This document shows positions 1-11,184 of a stretch of 64,000 nt of DNA, piece by piece. The stretch's first letter is position 1. Each line of letters starts with the position of its first letter. Source of the stretch: Prorocentrum cordatum. Taxonomy: Eukaryota > Sar > Dinophyceae > Prorocentrales > Prorocentraceae. Made by a program: the position numbers and the translations under genes. The DNA is taken from assembly GCA_963575745.1 (NCBI GenBank), contig CAUYUJ010010446.1:357501-421500 (forward strand). Reading direction: 5' to 3'. A model generated the notes under the pieces. It saw nothing but the letters and a program-made list of their open reading frames with translations, made no database searches and was not told where the DNA came from.

Positions 1-35
1 ACGACTACTACTACTACGACTGGTACGACTACGAT

Positions 36-68
<33 letters not shown>

Positions 69-115
69 GACTACTACTACTACTACACTACTACTACTAC
101 GACTACTACTACTAC

Positions 116-169
<54 letters not shown>

Positions 170-172
170 TCT

Positions 173-236
<64 letters not shown>

Positions 237-295
237 CACTACGACTATTACTACGACTATGACTACAACACCGCTTACGACTACTACTACTATTG

Positions 296-348
<53 letters not shown>

Positions 349-644
349 GCTACCACTACTACCATTATTACGATTCAGACTACTACAACTACGACTACGA
401 CTACGACTACTTCTACTACGACTACTACTACCACCACTACTACTACTACTACGACTACGACTACTACTACTACTACTGCTACTACGACGACTACTACTAC
501 TATTTGTCATACTACTACTACCATCACTACTCCCACTACTACTACTACTACTACTGCTACTACAATTGCTACTTATTTCACTTTTCACTACTACTACGAC
601 TTTGACTACTACTACTACTACTACTACTACTGCTACTACGACCG

Positions 645-701
<57 letters not shown>

Positions 702-706
702 TCACG

Positions 707-740
<34 letters not shown>

Positions 741-884
741 TACTACTACTACTACTACTGCTACTACTACTACTACTACTATTACGACTACTACTACTAC
801 TACGACTTTACGACTACTACGACTACGATTGCGATTCCTACTGTTACCACCACTACTACTACTACTACTATTACTACTACTACT

Positions 885-924
<40 letters not shown>

Positions 925-941
925 TTACTACTACTACTACA

Positions 942-990
<49 letters not shown>

Positions 991-1029
991 TCACTACTAC
1001 TACTACTACTACGACTACTACTACTATTC

Positions 1030-1066
<37 letters not shown>

Positions 1067-1067
1067 C
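1..1067. repeat. CTA/CGA trinucleotide microsatellite
   Basis: The first 1,067 bases are almost pure ACT/CTA triplets interrupted by CGA, TTA, CCA and TGC variants. Every frame on both strands stays open and gives runs of Thr, Leu, Tyr, Ser or Val, so the long ORFs here are composition artefacts. The array runs off the left edge, so its full length is unknown. Confidence 0.97.
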
Positions 1068-1296
1068 AGGAAGACCCATTTGCACATTTTAGAATCGATG
1101 TTTACGCTTCGGTGCCCTCTTGCTCATCTTAAAGTAGTGCTCGTGCGCAGACCAAAACTGAAACCAATTCCAACTCGAGCACGCATGTTGGCTTTCAGAT
1201 CCTTTGCGTTGACATAAGGAGTGTCACTGGGTCTTCGTTCGCACTCGTCTTGGGCTTCTCCACAATTAAAACCCTATTGTGGGGCTATCCCAAGAT

Positions 1297-1386
1297 GGTT
1301 GGGATTGGGCCCAGTTTGCTTTTCGCGCGGGTTGGGATTGGTCCCAGTTGGTTGGGATTGGGCCCAGTGGGTTGGGATTGGGCCCA
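1297..1386. repeat. ~20-bp tandem repeat, GGTTGGGATTGGGCCCAG
   Basis: Four imperfect copies of GGTTGGGATTGGGCCCAG follow one another, the second separated by a short spacer. Two long C tracts follow at about 1399-1418 and 1507-1522. No coding signal is seen. Confidence 0.8.
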
Positions 1387-1599
1387 CATGCGGGGGGCTG
1401 CCCCCCCCCCCCCCCCCCTCAGCAGACTGGTCCAGCCGGCGGCTGGCTGAACAGGCTGCTGAGGGTGTTTCCAACCCCCCCTACGGATCGTTAGGGCGGG
1501 TTTTCGCCCCCCCCCCCCCCTCCCCCTCAGAAGCCTGATCCAGCCAGCAGAAGCCCGACCTCCGCCCTGGAAGAAAGTTTGCACCGGTCAACAGAATGT

Positions 1600-1800
1600 A
1601 GTGGTGTACTGCGCAGTGCTTACACCGTTCCCAAAATGGTGTGATGGTGTAGTGGCGCACCGCTTGATCCAGTCCCCCACATTGTGCAATGGTGTAATTA
1701 TGTAAACCGCGCGCTCTCTTCAAAATGATGTAATGGTGTCGTGGTGTAGTGGTGTAGAGATTAAACCATTTTCAAAACGTTTTAATGGTGTAGTACTGTC
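1600..1800. repeat. Degenerate TGGTGTAGTGGTGTA repeat
   Basis: The phrases AAAATGGTGTGATGGTGTAG, GGTGTAATTATGTAA, GATGTAATGGTGTCGTGG and TTAATGGTGTAG recur with spacers, making a loose repeat. An AAAACGTTTT box sits near 1776-1785 and recurs in the 4.3-5.0 kb fold-back repeats. Confidence 0.55.
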
Positions 1801-1807
1801 AGCCGCT

Positions 1808-2699
1808 GACCTTATTCCGGCCTTGCGTTTTGGTGTAATGCACCCTTTGCCAATATGGCGCAATGGAATAGCGGTTTCATAGTCGACCAACAGATCCATG
1901 TTACCTCCCCATAGAGGATCGAGGCGCACCAAAGGGGGGGCGGCGAGAGCAACGGCATTGTCCAAGCGCTGCGCCACCCAGTGTTTACAGCATGACGCGT
2001 CGGCTTTGCAATTGATGTTTGTTTGTGTAACCGCCCTTCCCCATTCTGCATTGGCTACACTCTGGAACCGCAAACCGAATTCGGCAGTGCAACCTTACGT
2101 CGATCGACTGGGAACAATGCCACCATGCATGCGCGCGAAGACTACCACGTCGTTTCTCGAGGGCTTCGACGCGCTGGGGGAGGAGGACGACGACGACGAG
2201 GAACTATACACAACATGCGCGTGCTCGCACACGCATCCATCTCAACTGCCGCGGCAGTTGCGTGCCTCACCTTCAATCGCGCCTTGCTGTTTGTTTTGCT
2301 CGCGCCTCTGGCTGATCGCCCAAATCGCGCCAATGCCCGAACACGCAGCCAGCGCCGCATTGCGCATCGTACCGTGCTCGATGCGCGCGTGCAAGACTGC
2401 GAGCAACTTCTCGACCAGACCCCTCAATTTGCCCAGGTTGAAGGATCCTCCACTTCGCCCCCTCTTCTTTTCCTCATCCTCTCACTGGTCCTCCTCTTCG
2501 TCCCCTTTCTTTTTATTCCGATGATCCCCCTCCTCGTCCGCCCCCCTTCTTTTCCTCGTCCTCTCACTGGCGGATGCGCGAAGGGAGGGCGCATTGCGTT
2601 TTCTGTCGCGCGCGCCACTCGCGCGCGATCTGACGCCGAGGCGGCAACTGCATCTACGGCAAAATGCCGATGCAGCGGGTTGACAGACTAGAGGTTTCT
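1808..2699. other. No recognisable gene
   Basis: This is GC-rich DNA with overlapping open frames on both strands, the longest about 220 codons. They are rich in Arg, Ala and Ser and show no motif I know. I see no promoter or RNA gene. Confidence 0.5.
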
Positions 2700-3568
2700 C
2701 TAGGCCTGGGCCCATTTGCGCAATCCCGCGCGGAAGCAATCCTTCGGCGCCATCTGCACTGCGCCGCTAATGCACGCAACCCCGCGCCGACGCAGCGCGT
2801 CAAGCACGCTCGCTAGACCGGCCCGCCTCAGCAAGGCAGCGCCAGACAGGGTCTGCGCAGCCTTCTTGAGCTCGGCGGTGTTGCGGCGGCCGACATTGCC
2901 GACTCGGCGCAGAGCGTTCTCGATGTGCCCCTGCGTCGATTCGGCGCCGTTGTCCCCCGCCGCCAGCTTGAAGTACAGCTTCGTCTCCTGGACAGCTGGG
3001 GTTTTGCCGCGGCAATGGCCGCGCAACATGGCAGCCGTCTTCCGCGCCAGCTTGCTTTTCAGCAGCCTCGTGACGGGCGCGAACGCCTTCTTCTGGCGGT
3101 TCACTCCGGACAGAGAAGCCGCGCCGATCTCCTCGGCCGCGGAGTGGAAGGCGCGCGCGCCGCCCGGGGCTAACGCGGCGCCAGGGCCCATGGCGCCTAC
3201 CAGAGGGCCGCGGGCCTCCTCGAGGGACTCAGGGCTGCCAGAGCCGCGCTTCGCCGAGGAGCGCCTCGCTTTCAAAGCCTTAGCCGCCCACTTCTTGGAG
3301 GGCCTGCCCTTGTGCGCGAGCGCGCGCCCCTCGTCCGCGCTGTCGCCAGGTGGCCCCTCGCTCTTTTCCTGGTCGGCGTTTGGCGGCGCCTCGCTGTCCT
3401 CGCCCTCGTCGTCGTCGGGTGGCGCGTCGCTCTCCTTGTCCTGGTCGGCTTCTGTGGTCGAGGTGCTGCTCTCGTCCTCGGTGCCGTTCGCCTCGCTGCT
3501 CTGCTCGTCGTTGCCCTGCGGCGCCTCGTTGCCTCGTGGGGGCGCCGGGGGCGCCGGCAGCGCTGGCA

Positions 3569-3599
<31 letters not shown>

Positions 3600-3938
3600 G
3601 AGCGGCGCCGGAAGCGCCGGCTGGCGCACGCGCTTGGGGCGCGAAAGAGCGTCGAAGAGGCGGTGCCACGCTGGGTCTGACCAGTCGCCGCGCTGCCCCG
3701 TGGGCATGTATAACATCTTCTGAACGTTGCCAATGATTCCGTGCAACTCCTTGTTCAGCAGTGGAAGACGAGAAGGGTGCACGACGACACCTTCCGAGGC
3801 CAGCCTGGCGCGAACTGCGTCCGCAGTGGGAGGCTGGAGAGGCTGCTGGCGTTGACCGCCCATTGCGTCATCGATCTGTAGCTCCAGCCTCGCGCGCCCG
3901 CCGGCGACCTGAGCCCATCCTTGACGAATTGAGTACAT
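2700..3938 (-). CDS. Hypothetical acidic/proline-rich protein; probable retroposed dinoflagellate gene
   Basis: This 412-codon intronless ORF runs from ATG at 3938 to TAG at 2700 on the minus strand. I recognise no domain. The N-terminal ~90 residues look globular (QIDDAMGG, LLNKELHGIIGNVQKMLYMP). A Pro/Ala stretch follows at about residues 105-135, then a Glu/Asp/Ser-rich segment to about 215 with repeated APPxD/EGPPGD phrases, and then a basic C-terminal half (KGRPSKKWAAKALKARRSSAKRG, given here only as a landmark between residues ~213 and 235). The acidic-then-basic layout would suit a nucleic-acid-associated or nuclear protein, but that is inference. The strongest support is a degraded spliced-leader sequence 36 nt upstream of the ATG on the same strand, which implies descent from a trans-spliced mRNA copied back into the genome. 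The frames on the opposite strand are shadows of this GC-rich stretch. Confidence 0.6.
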
Positions 3939-3974
3939 CGGTTCGGAGTTAGCGACCGGCGTACACGTTTAGCT

Positions 3975-3995
3975 CTTGAGCCAATGTGTTTACGG
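3975..3995 (-). other. Relic dinoflagellate spliced-leader sequence
   Basis: Read on the minus strand this 21-mer begins CCGTA and ends TTGGCTCAAG. It matches 17 of 21 positions of the conserved dinoflagellate spliced leader as I know it (CCGTAGCCATT then TTGGCTCAAG), with all four mismatches in the middle. The preceding base is T, allowed at the leader's first position. It lies 36 nt upstream of the start codon of the 2700-3938 ORF on the same strand. Genomic leader relics mark cDNAs that were reverse-transcribed and reinserted. Confidence 0.7.
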
Positions 3996-4044
3996 AAGGC
4001 AACTACATGTTGAAGATATCCTTAAACCTGCTCCTCATCATCTT

Positions 4045-4260
4045 CCTTTTCATTTTCACCGCCTCCTCCCCGTCCTCCTCCCTTTTCCCTTATCCTCCTC
4101 CCTCCTCCTCCTCCTCCCTCCTCCTCCTCACTCGTCCTCCCCCCTCCTTCCTCCTCTTCCCTCCTCCTCCTCACTCCTCCTCCTCCCTCCTCCTCCTCCG
4201 TCCTCCCCCTCGTTCCTTATCCTCCCTCCTCCCTCCTCCTCTCTCCCTCCTCCTCTCTCC
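4045..4260. repeat. CCT-rich simple repeat
   Basis: Runs of CCTCCTCCT with TTC and CTC interruptions. A second block of the same kind at 4487-4585 precedes the duplicated unit described next. No gene. Confidence 0.85.
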
Positions 4261-4990
4261 CTGTTTGAAGATTGAAGGTCGAAGATCTGAGCAGACTTAT
4301 TGCCCGCATGTTCAAACAGGGTCTGTGTACCCCTGATTCAAGACCCCCCTAGTAGTTTTAAAACGTTTTGAAACTGGCCTCCGACAGCCCGGCTTGAAGA
4401 TTGAAGATTGAAGAACGCAGCAGACTTATGGTACGAATTCTTCAAACAGGCCAACGACAACGTGCAAATCGAGTGCCTCTTCCTCCTTACTCCTCCTCCT
4501 CCCTCCTCCTCCTCCGTCCTCCTCCTCGCTCCTTCTCCTCCCTCCTTCCTCCTCCTCTCTCCCTCCCTCTCTCTCCCTCACGCTGCCTGTTTGAAGATTG
4601 AAGGTCGAAGATCTGAGCAGACTTATTGCCCGCATGTTCAAACAGGGTCCGTGTACCCCTGATTGAAGACCCCCCCAAGTAGTGTTAAAACGTTTAAAAA
4701 CTGGCCTCCGGCAGCCCGGTTTGAAGATTGAAGATTGAAGGGCGCAACAGAATTATGACATGGATTCTTCAAATTGACCAACGACAACGTGCAAATGTAG
4801 TGTTTGAAGACCTGCAGACATAAGTGCCCAGAAATCTTCAATCTTCAATATTCGAACAGAGCCACCCAAGACGTCTACCCTACACACACGCGCTTGAAGA
4901 ATCACAAACATAAGCGCCCAGGAATCTTCAATCTTCAATCTTCAAACAGAGTTGCCACAGGCAGGTTTCAAAACGTTTTAAAACAGCTGG
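4261..4990. repeat. Six ~60-bp fold-back units with AAAACGTTTT boxes
   Basis: Units start near 4261, 4392, 4587, 4719, 4800 and 4890. Each is flanked by TTGAAG... and ...CTTCAA arms; at 4261-4319 and 4587-4645 the arms are CTGTTTGAA and TTCAAACAG, a perfect 9-bp inverted pair. The first four share a GCAGACTTAT-like core. The last two carry the core and the GATTGAAGATTGAAG arm in reverse orientation. Blocks 4261-4450 and 4587-4780 are a ~326-bp tandem duplication including the upstream CCT tract. Palindromic AAAACGTTTT boxes follow units near 4362, 4686 and 4969. Confidence 0.75.
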
Positions 4991-6240
4991 GTTGTCCTCC
5001 TCCTCCTCCTTCTCCTTGGGGGACGCAGCGTGGGTCTGGGCAAACCCTCAACATTAGTCTGGGCAAATAGATGGGTCCGTGGGCAAAGTTACCATATACT
5101 TCTGCGGGCCTGTCCGAGCCCCCACCAGAGTCGAACACCATACGATGTCCGTCGGGCGCTCCCATGTCACAATCTAAGACGGCACCCAAGACGGACAAAA
5201 CATACGCAATATAAAAACGGGTACAATGACCGTAACCCCCTCTTCCAGAAACGAGGAGGGTGAGAGAGGGGGGAGGAGTCAGCATATCACGCTTACGGCA
5301 GGTTCGAGTCGCGATGACCCTTGCGTTGGCTTCTGGCACCGCGTGGATCGTTCAGCCTTGAGCCATCGCGGCTTTCCGATCTCGCAGGATCGCTCGACGA
5401 CGGCAAGTCTAAACGGCTGGCGGCGTTCAACCTTGGCCGCCCGCGCTGGAATAGCCGGCACGCCGACACGACCTGACTCTACCGTGACAGACTGAAGCTC
5501 GGGGGGGGGGCGGGAGAGGGAGAGGGGGCAGCAAGGAGGAAGGGAAGGTAGGAACGAACAGACGAACAGACATATTCCTGGACGCAACTGCAACTCTACG
5601 TATTCGACCAACTCCTGATGCTAGAGCGCACTCCCCGCCCACGTGGGACGCGCCTTCACCAACTGGGTGGACCACAAGAGGAGCCCACCCTGCGGAGCGG
5701 CACTGGGTCAGAAGCTTGCAAGGGGGGCAACACCAACACGATACTCTCCGAACCCTGATTGGTGGGGGAGGCAGCGTGCATGTGTATATCTCCCTGGCGT
5801 GCTGAGGGCTCGACAAAGACCTGTAGCAACCACATCTTCGAGTTGACCTTACTGAGCTGACGTGTCAATGCGGATTAATGGTGTTGAGCCCTTCGGTGTT
5901 CGTCGACCTCGTGTTGACAACCACGGAGTATGTTTCCATCCCCGTGGAAGCCCCCTTCCCACCAAGCGCAACATTCGCGTTCGGATAACACCCCTACTCT
6001 CACAAACAACGCATGCGGTTCCACGATGTCCTTCCTCCGTCTCTGTATCCCGTCTGCTCAAATCAGCCGACTCTGTCGGCGTGTGGAAGAGGCTCTTCCG
6101 TTTGACTCGTCTTCGTCGACGTCGTCGTTGTCGTCGCCGTAGCCGCTCCCTCTCTTTCCCTGGGCCCGTCGCCGCCCTCCCCTTTTCCTGGGCCCTCCTC
6201 CTCAAGCGCGCCAGCCAAAACTAAATTGAGCAACGTCGTG
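4991..6240. other. Unique sequence, no recognisable gene
   Basis: Several open frames of 90-130 codons exist on both strands but none carries a motif I recognise. A poly-G run occurs at about 5499-5508. Nothing else stands out. Confidence 0.4.
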
Positions 6241-6289
6241 AATGAGTGAGAAAAGAATCCCCTTCCCTTTGATCCCTTCCCGGCCAGGG

Positions 6290-6960
6290 GGCGGGGTCCC
6301 AAGGGGGTCCCGGGGGGGTCGCGAGTCGTGGGGGGGTCCCGGGTCAGAACACCACCCCTCTGGGGAGGGCCCAGAGCCCAAAAAGTCCCAAGACGAGCCA
6401 AGAGTGCCCCAAGAGGCCCCCAAGACGGTCCAAGAGGACCCCGAATCGCCGAACGATCGGTCCAAGACGTCTTTACGGCCTCCAGACGGACCAAGAGGGC
6501 TGGAATACGTCCCAAGAGGCCTCGAAGGGCACTCCCAAGAGAGCCCCAGGAGGCAATATTCATTGATTTCCCTAAGAAATTTTAAGGATTTGGGCGTTCT
6601 CGCCTTTTCAGCTTCCCGACGCTCCGAAACGGCCCAAGAGGCTCCAACGATCGGGCCAAGGAGGGCCTGAAGACGTCCCAAGACGCCTGCAAGACGGCCC
6701 AATAGGCCCCCAATAGGCCCCCAAGAGGGCCCCAAGAGGGCTCCAAGAGGATGCCAAACAGGGGAACCAAACGGATATTTCGAGCCCTCGGCCCCGAGAG
6801 GCTCCCAGGAGGCCCCAAGAGGCCACCAAGAGGCTCCAAGAGGCCCCCAAGAGGCCCCCACGAAACCCCATGAAGCTCCCAAGAGGCTCACAAGAGGCCT
6901 CCAAGGTGCTCCCAAGGGGGCCCCAAAACTTACCCCCAGAGGCCTCCGGGAGCGCTCCGA
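6290..6960. repeat. Degenerate CCAAGAGGCC(CC) repeat, locus 1
   Basis: The phrase CCAAGAGGCCCC, with AGACGG and GAGGCT variants, recurs about every 10-15 bases for roughly 670 bp. The minus strand therefore reads Gly-Ala-Ser-Trp-Gly-Pro-Leu in more than one frame, so the 131-259-codon ORFs are repeat products. The same motif occurs at 15.2-16.0, 56.1 and 62.4-63.1 kb. Confidence 0.85.
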
Positions 6961-7324
6961 ACAGACCCCAACGATAATCACTGAGGACTCGGAACCACGT
7001 CATCGTCGTCGTCGTCGGCGTCGTCGTCGTTGTCGTCCCTCTTCAGGGTCGGCGGCACCGGCCGTAAGGCCTTCGCAATAAACGCATTGATCAAGACGAG
7101 CTCTGCTTAGATTAAATGCTGCGAGCTTTCCTTCCCAGTTCGATCAAATCCAGCCCCAAGCAAGTAGACAACAACGCACTCGAGCATAACAGTTAGAAAC
7201 CAACAAAGGAACTCAGGCCTTCGGAATACTGATCAGACGAGGGGAGCGAAACCCAGAGTTTGGCCTTCCCTAGAAAACGCAGGCATGAGCGACGTCTGTG
7301 ACGCAGACAAGGGAAAGCCTATCA

Positions 7325-7690
7325 TTTCTTCCGGGCGACTTCTTCCGAAACGATTTCTTCCGAGGCGATTTCTTCCGGACGGCTTCTTCTGGAGCTCTTC
7401 CGGCCGACTTCTTCCGAAGATGACTTCTTCCGAAGCGATTTCCTCTGGGCGACTTCTTCCGGAAGAATTCTTCCGGACGGCTTGTTCCGCTGACTTCTTC
7501 CGATGAAAACTTGTTCCAGGGTGACGTCTTCCAGGCGAACTATTCCGGAATAGTTCTTCTGGCCGATTTCTTCCAACGGTGACTTTTTCAAGGGCGCCTT
7601 CTTCCGGGACCCCTCATTCCATGACGACCTACTCCGAGGATGAATTCTGCCGGTGCGACCTCTTCCGGGCAACCTCTTCCACTTGATTTT
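7325..7690. repeat. 15-bp tandem repeat, GGGCGACTTCTTCCG
   Basis: About 24 imperfect copies of a ~15-bp unit built on GGCGACTTCTTCCG. Because 15 is a multiple of three, both strands show repetitive open frames (SGRLLP on plus, RKKSSEE on minus). A second block of the same unit is at 9600-9850. Confidence 0.85.
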
Positions 7691-7726
7691 TTCCAGGGCA
7701 ACTGCTCCACTCCACGACCCGCCACG

Positions 7727-8345
7727 TGGCAGCGCCTGCGAGGCGCAACGCAGATTCCCTAGTTCGTTCGCCACGTGTCAACGCCGGGGAGGGGCGAAAC
7801 AAATACTGATCAACTCCCCCTGCCACGGAGCAGCGCTCGGTGGACGGAACACATATTACTCCACTGTGCTCGCCACTTGGCAATGCTTGCGGGGAGGAAC
7901 ATAATTACTCCGCTCTACTAGGCACGCGGCGACGAATCGAGCCGGCAACAAATGGTACCCCTTTCTGCTCGCCGCATAGCGACGCCACGTGGAAAAGCGT
8001 GAGAGGCAAACCAAAAATACGACCCCTCTCCATTCGCCACGCGGCAACGACATGGGGAGCGAACGAGAAGTACAACAACACTCAATTCATCACGTGGCAA
8101 TGCCGCGCGGGCCGAACATATACAATCCCTTTCTGCTCGCCACGTGGCAGCATTTTGCGGGGCGACATTAAACATTCCATTATATTCACCACGTGGCAAC
8201 ATCGCGAGGCGGGAACACATAGAGCGCCACTCCGTTCGCAACGGGCAACGAGGGGCTGGCGAGCAAAACGCAATGCAACTTTGCGCGCAATGTTGCCACA
8301 CCCCACAATTATGTTGCATTCGACGTGGCAACTCCGCGGAGGCGA
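7727..8345. repeat. ~49-bp minisatellite containing the GCCACGTGGC palindrome
   Basis: About twelve to thirteen copies start near 7728, 7770, 7822, 7871, 7921, 7970, 8035, 8088, 8138, 8187, 8237 and 8320. The consensus unit opens with GCCACGTGGCAACGCCGCG, continues with GGGCGAACA-AATA and ends with CCNTTCTGCTC. Copies are 60-80% alike by eye. The CCACGTGG core is a G-box-type palindrome. The open frames here are by-products. Confidence 0.8.
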
Positions 8346-8374
8346 ACGCAAAAATCTATTCGGCGCGTGGTTTC

Positions 8375-8505
8375 AACGAGGGCGACGGCGACGACGACGA
8401 CGAAAACGATGACGACGGGCGATGACGACGACGACGACGACCACGAAAGTGACAACGACAGTGACAATGACGACGATGACGACGATGACGATGCTGATTA
8501 TGAGT
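8375..8505. repeat. GAC/GAT microsatellite
   Basis: GACGACGAC and GATGACGAC triplets run for about 130 bp and end with GATTATGAGTAG on plus, so the plus strand can read a poly-Asp tail. Composition alone explains the ORF. Confidence 0.85.
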
Positions 8506-9599
8506 AGGGGGAAGAAGGAGAGAGAGACAGTAGTGCGCCTGAGTGACGGCCCGAAGGCCTTCTGGGGAGGACGATCTCCTTAACGCCGCCTATCCAACAT
8601 TACGCTGCATCTTCGGGAAGATTCTGCCTGTCCCCACGCGTTGCGATCCGCGTCGGGCCCATGACGACGCGGTCGAACCCGTGCCGAATCCACGTCGAGT
8701 CCGCGTCAAATCCACATCGAATCCACGCCCGAGAATCTAGAATTGGGACCCCAAGTGAAAGCACGCTGCATGACAGGCAGAACCCCCCGAACGTGCAACG
8801 CAATCGAATCAAACCCTATAACTACAGAAGAGACACAAGTCGGCGGCGATCGAAGGGCGGAAATGAAGAGGCGAAGGCCTTCTCCGAAGGCGGCGGAGCG
8901 TCTCAAAAGCGGTGCTACCTTCTGAGAAGTTGTCCGTGTTTTGAGGAGGCGTTTAGAAACTTACTCAAAAAGGCTAGGAAGCTTCCGAACCTTCTGAGAA
9001 GGCCCACCTCACTCCCCCCCCTCCTTAGCCGCCGAATCCAAAGGAGGCACAGAAGGGTACCGAAACCGCCTCCCCACGGATCTCTCGCAGGGTGGTTCCG
9101 ACCAACAGATCTCGGGGCAACTCCAGCCGTAGCTGCGCGGGGCAGGCCCACTCCGATTTCATCCCCCAACCTCCATTCTAGAGAAGACACAGAAGATGCG
9201 GAAAACCCCGCCCCACAAACGACATGTCGCAGGGCGCCACCTGACCAGCAATCTCGGGGCAACGTCAGCCGTGGCTGCGAGGAGCAGGCAGAGGATTTGG
9301 CACCCGTTCCTCCTCTGGCCTCCTCCTTTTCCTCCTCCTCCTCCACACCGTTAACAGCAGCAGAACAGCACTCGACAAAGATAACTCTCATTAGGCACAG
9401 GAAAATCATCCTCCTCCTCCTCGTCCTCCTCTTACTCCAGAATCGACACCCAAAACCTCGACATAATGGGCGTTGACTGGACCCCTTTCCGAAGGCAAGG
9501 GCAATCATTTCATCCCGATCCGCTTGTGAACGGTCCCGGAGGCCAGGGCAGACTCCGAAGAATCTGAAAAGGAAAGATCTTCCGCACACATTCAAACCA
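8506..9599. other. No recognisable gene; short repeat near 8665-8740
   Basis: Between 8665 and 8740 the phrase AATCCACGTCGA recurs about six times. Two stretches at about 9080-9140 and 9215-9290 resemble each other (ATCTCGCAGGG...ATCTCGGGGCAAC...CGTAGCTGCG), a diverged local duplication of ~150 bp. No coding motif is seen. Confidence 0.45.
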
Positions 9600-9850
9600 C
9601 TTCTGCTGGGCGACTTCTTCGGGGAAGATGTATTCCGGCAACTTCTTCCAGGCAACTTCCTCCGCAAGCTAATTCTTCCGACTGGACTTTTTCCGGGCGA
9701 TTTCTTCAAGCGGAATTGTTACACGCGACTTCTTCCGGAAAAAATAAATTCCGGGCGATTTCTTCCGCAGGATTTCTTCCGGATGATTGTTTTTCTGGAA
9801 GAAGTCGTCTCGGAAAAAAAGTCGTTTTGGAAGATGTCGCCGTCTTCTGG
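9600..9850. repeat. 15-bp CTTCTTCCG repeat, second block
   Basis: This block has the same GGCGACTTCTTCCG unit as 7325-7690, more degraded, with a few copies inverted (GGAAGAAGTCG near 9797). The minus-strand frame reads Arg-Lys-Lys-Ser repeats. Confidence 0.75.
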
Positions 9851-10564
9851 CAGCCTCTAAACGCGACGGGGGGGCGGGGGCAAGCTGAGGCAGCAAGGGG
9901 GGGAGGGGGAGAAGACGAGGAGGTTGAGTAGGAGGAGGAGGAGGAGGAGGAGGAGGAGGAGGTGAACGACAGACGAGGACTACCGAAGGACGGACGAGGA
10001 GGGATAAGGATCAGGAGGGGAGAGGCGAGAATAGGAGTAGATGAGGTCGGAGGGACGTGGTCTAGGACTCGGCCTAAGATCATTCGAATACGCCCGCACG
10101 ACGCGAAGAAAAGAGAAGGCGCAAAAGAGGAGGAGGGACGAGAAGCAAATAGTGAGGACTGGCGATCCCCAAACGACCCCAGGTGGCCACATTGGGATAA
10201 AGATGACCTGGCACACATACACACACACACACACTTTGTTGGTGTCGCAGCCCTGCATGCAGCGACAGGGCGGAGAAGGTCTGAAGCAGCGATGGCGCGC
10301 GCGCGTCTCGTGCGGCCGAGCCCTCCCCAAGGCCACATGGGAGCAAGCCATCCAGGCGTGTATGATGAGGTGGGGCACGCACACACACAAACTGTTGTAT
10401 GCGTCGACAGCTACTCAGAGCAACTGCGCTGGCGGAAGAGCTAACTAAACGGGGGCACCTTTGTCGCGAATTGAGCCACTATACAACACAGTTGAAAAAG
10501 AAGGGGAGAGCGGCCGAAGGAGGGGGCAGAGGAACGAGGGCCGCTCAGGGGGACGCCCGCCCCC
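9851..10564. other. GGA microsatellite then non-coding sequence
   Basis: A GAGGAGGAG tract occupies about 9915-9962. Frames of 100-226 codons downstream on both strands have no recognisable domain. A short CA run lies at 10208-10234. Confidence 0.5.
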
Positions 10565-11090
<526 letters not shown>

Positions 11091-11184
11091 TGCGCCACCG
11101 TGGTCGTGGCCAAGACACCCACGACCCAGGAATAGGCATCGGCGTGGCAAGTCTTTGCTGCCGCCGCTACCGAACCCACATACA

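Noticed and set aside
112-1132. Long ORFs of Thr, Leu, Tyr, Val or Ser
   Set aside because: They translate a CTA/CGA microsatellite; every frame on both strands is open.
2716-3723. 335-codon plus-strand ORF opposite the probable host gene
   Set aside because: Shadow frame; Ser/Ala/Leu-rich, and the leader relic supports the minus strand.
5356-5376. A second spliced-leader-like sequence (ends TGGCTCAAG on minus) upstream of a 123-codon frame
   Set aside because: Only 13 of 21 positions match; by a rough calculation dozens of such matches are expected by chance in a window this size.
6202-6981. 259-codon minus ORF rich in Gly-Ala-Ser-Trp-Gly-Pro-Leu
   Set aside because: It is a translation of the CCAAGAGGCC repeat, which gives the same peptide in several frames and at unrelated loci.
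7727-8345. CRISPR-like array
   Set aside because: The repeats are contiguous diverged 49-bp units without unique spacers, there are no cas genes, and the context is eukaryotic.
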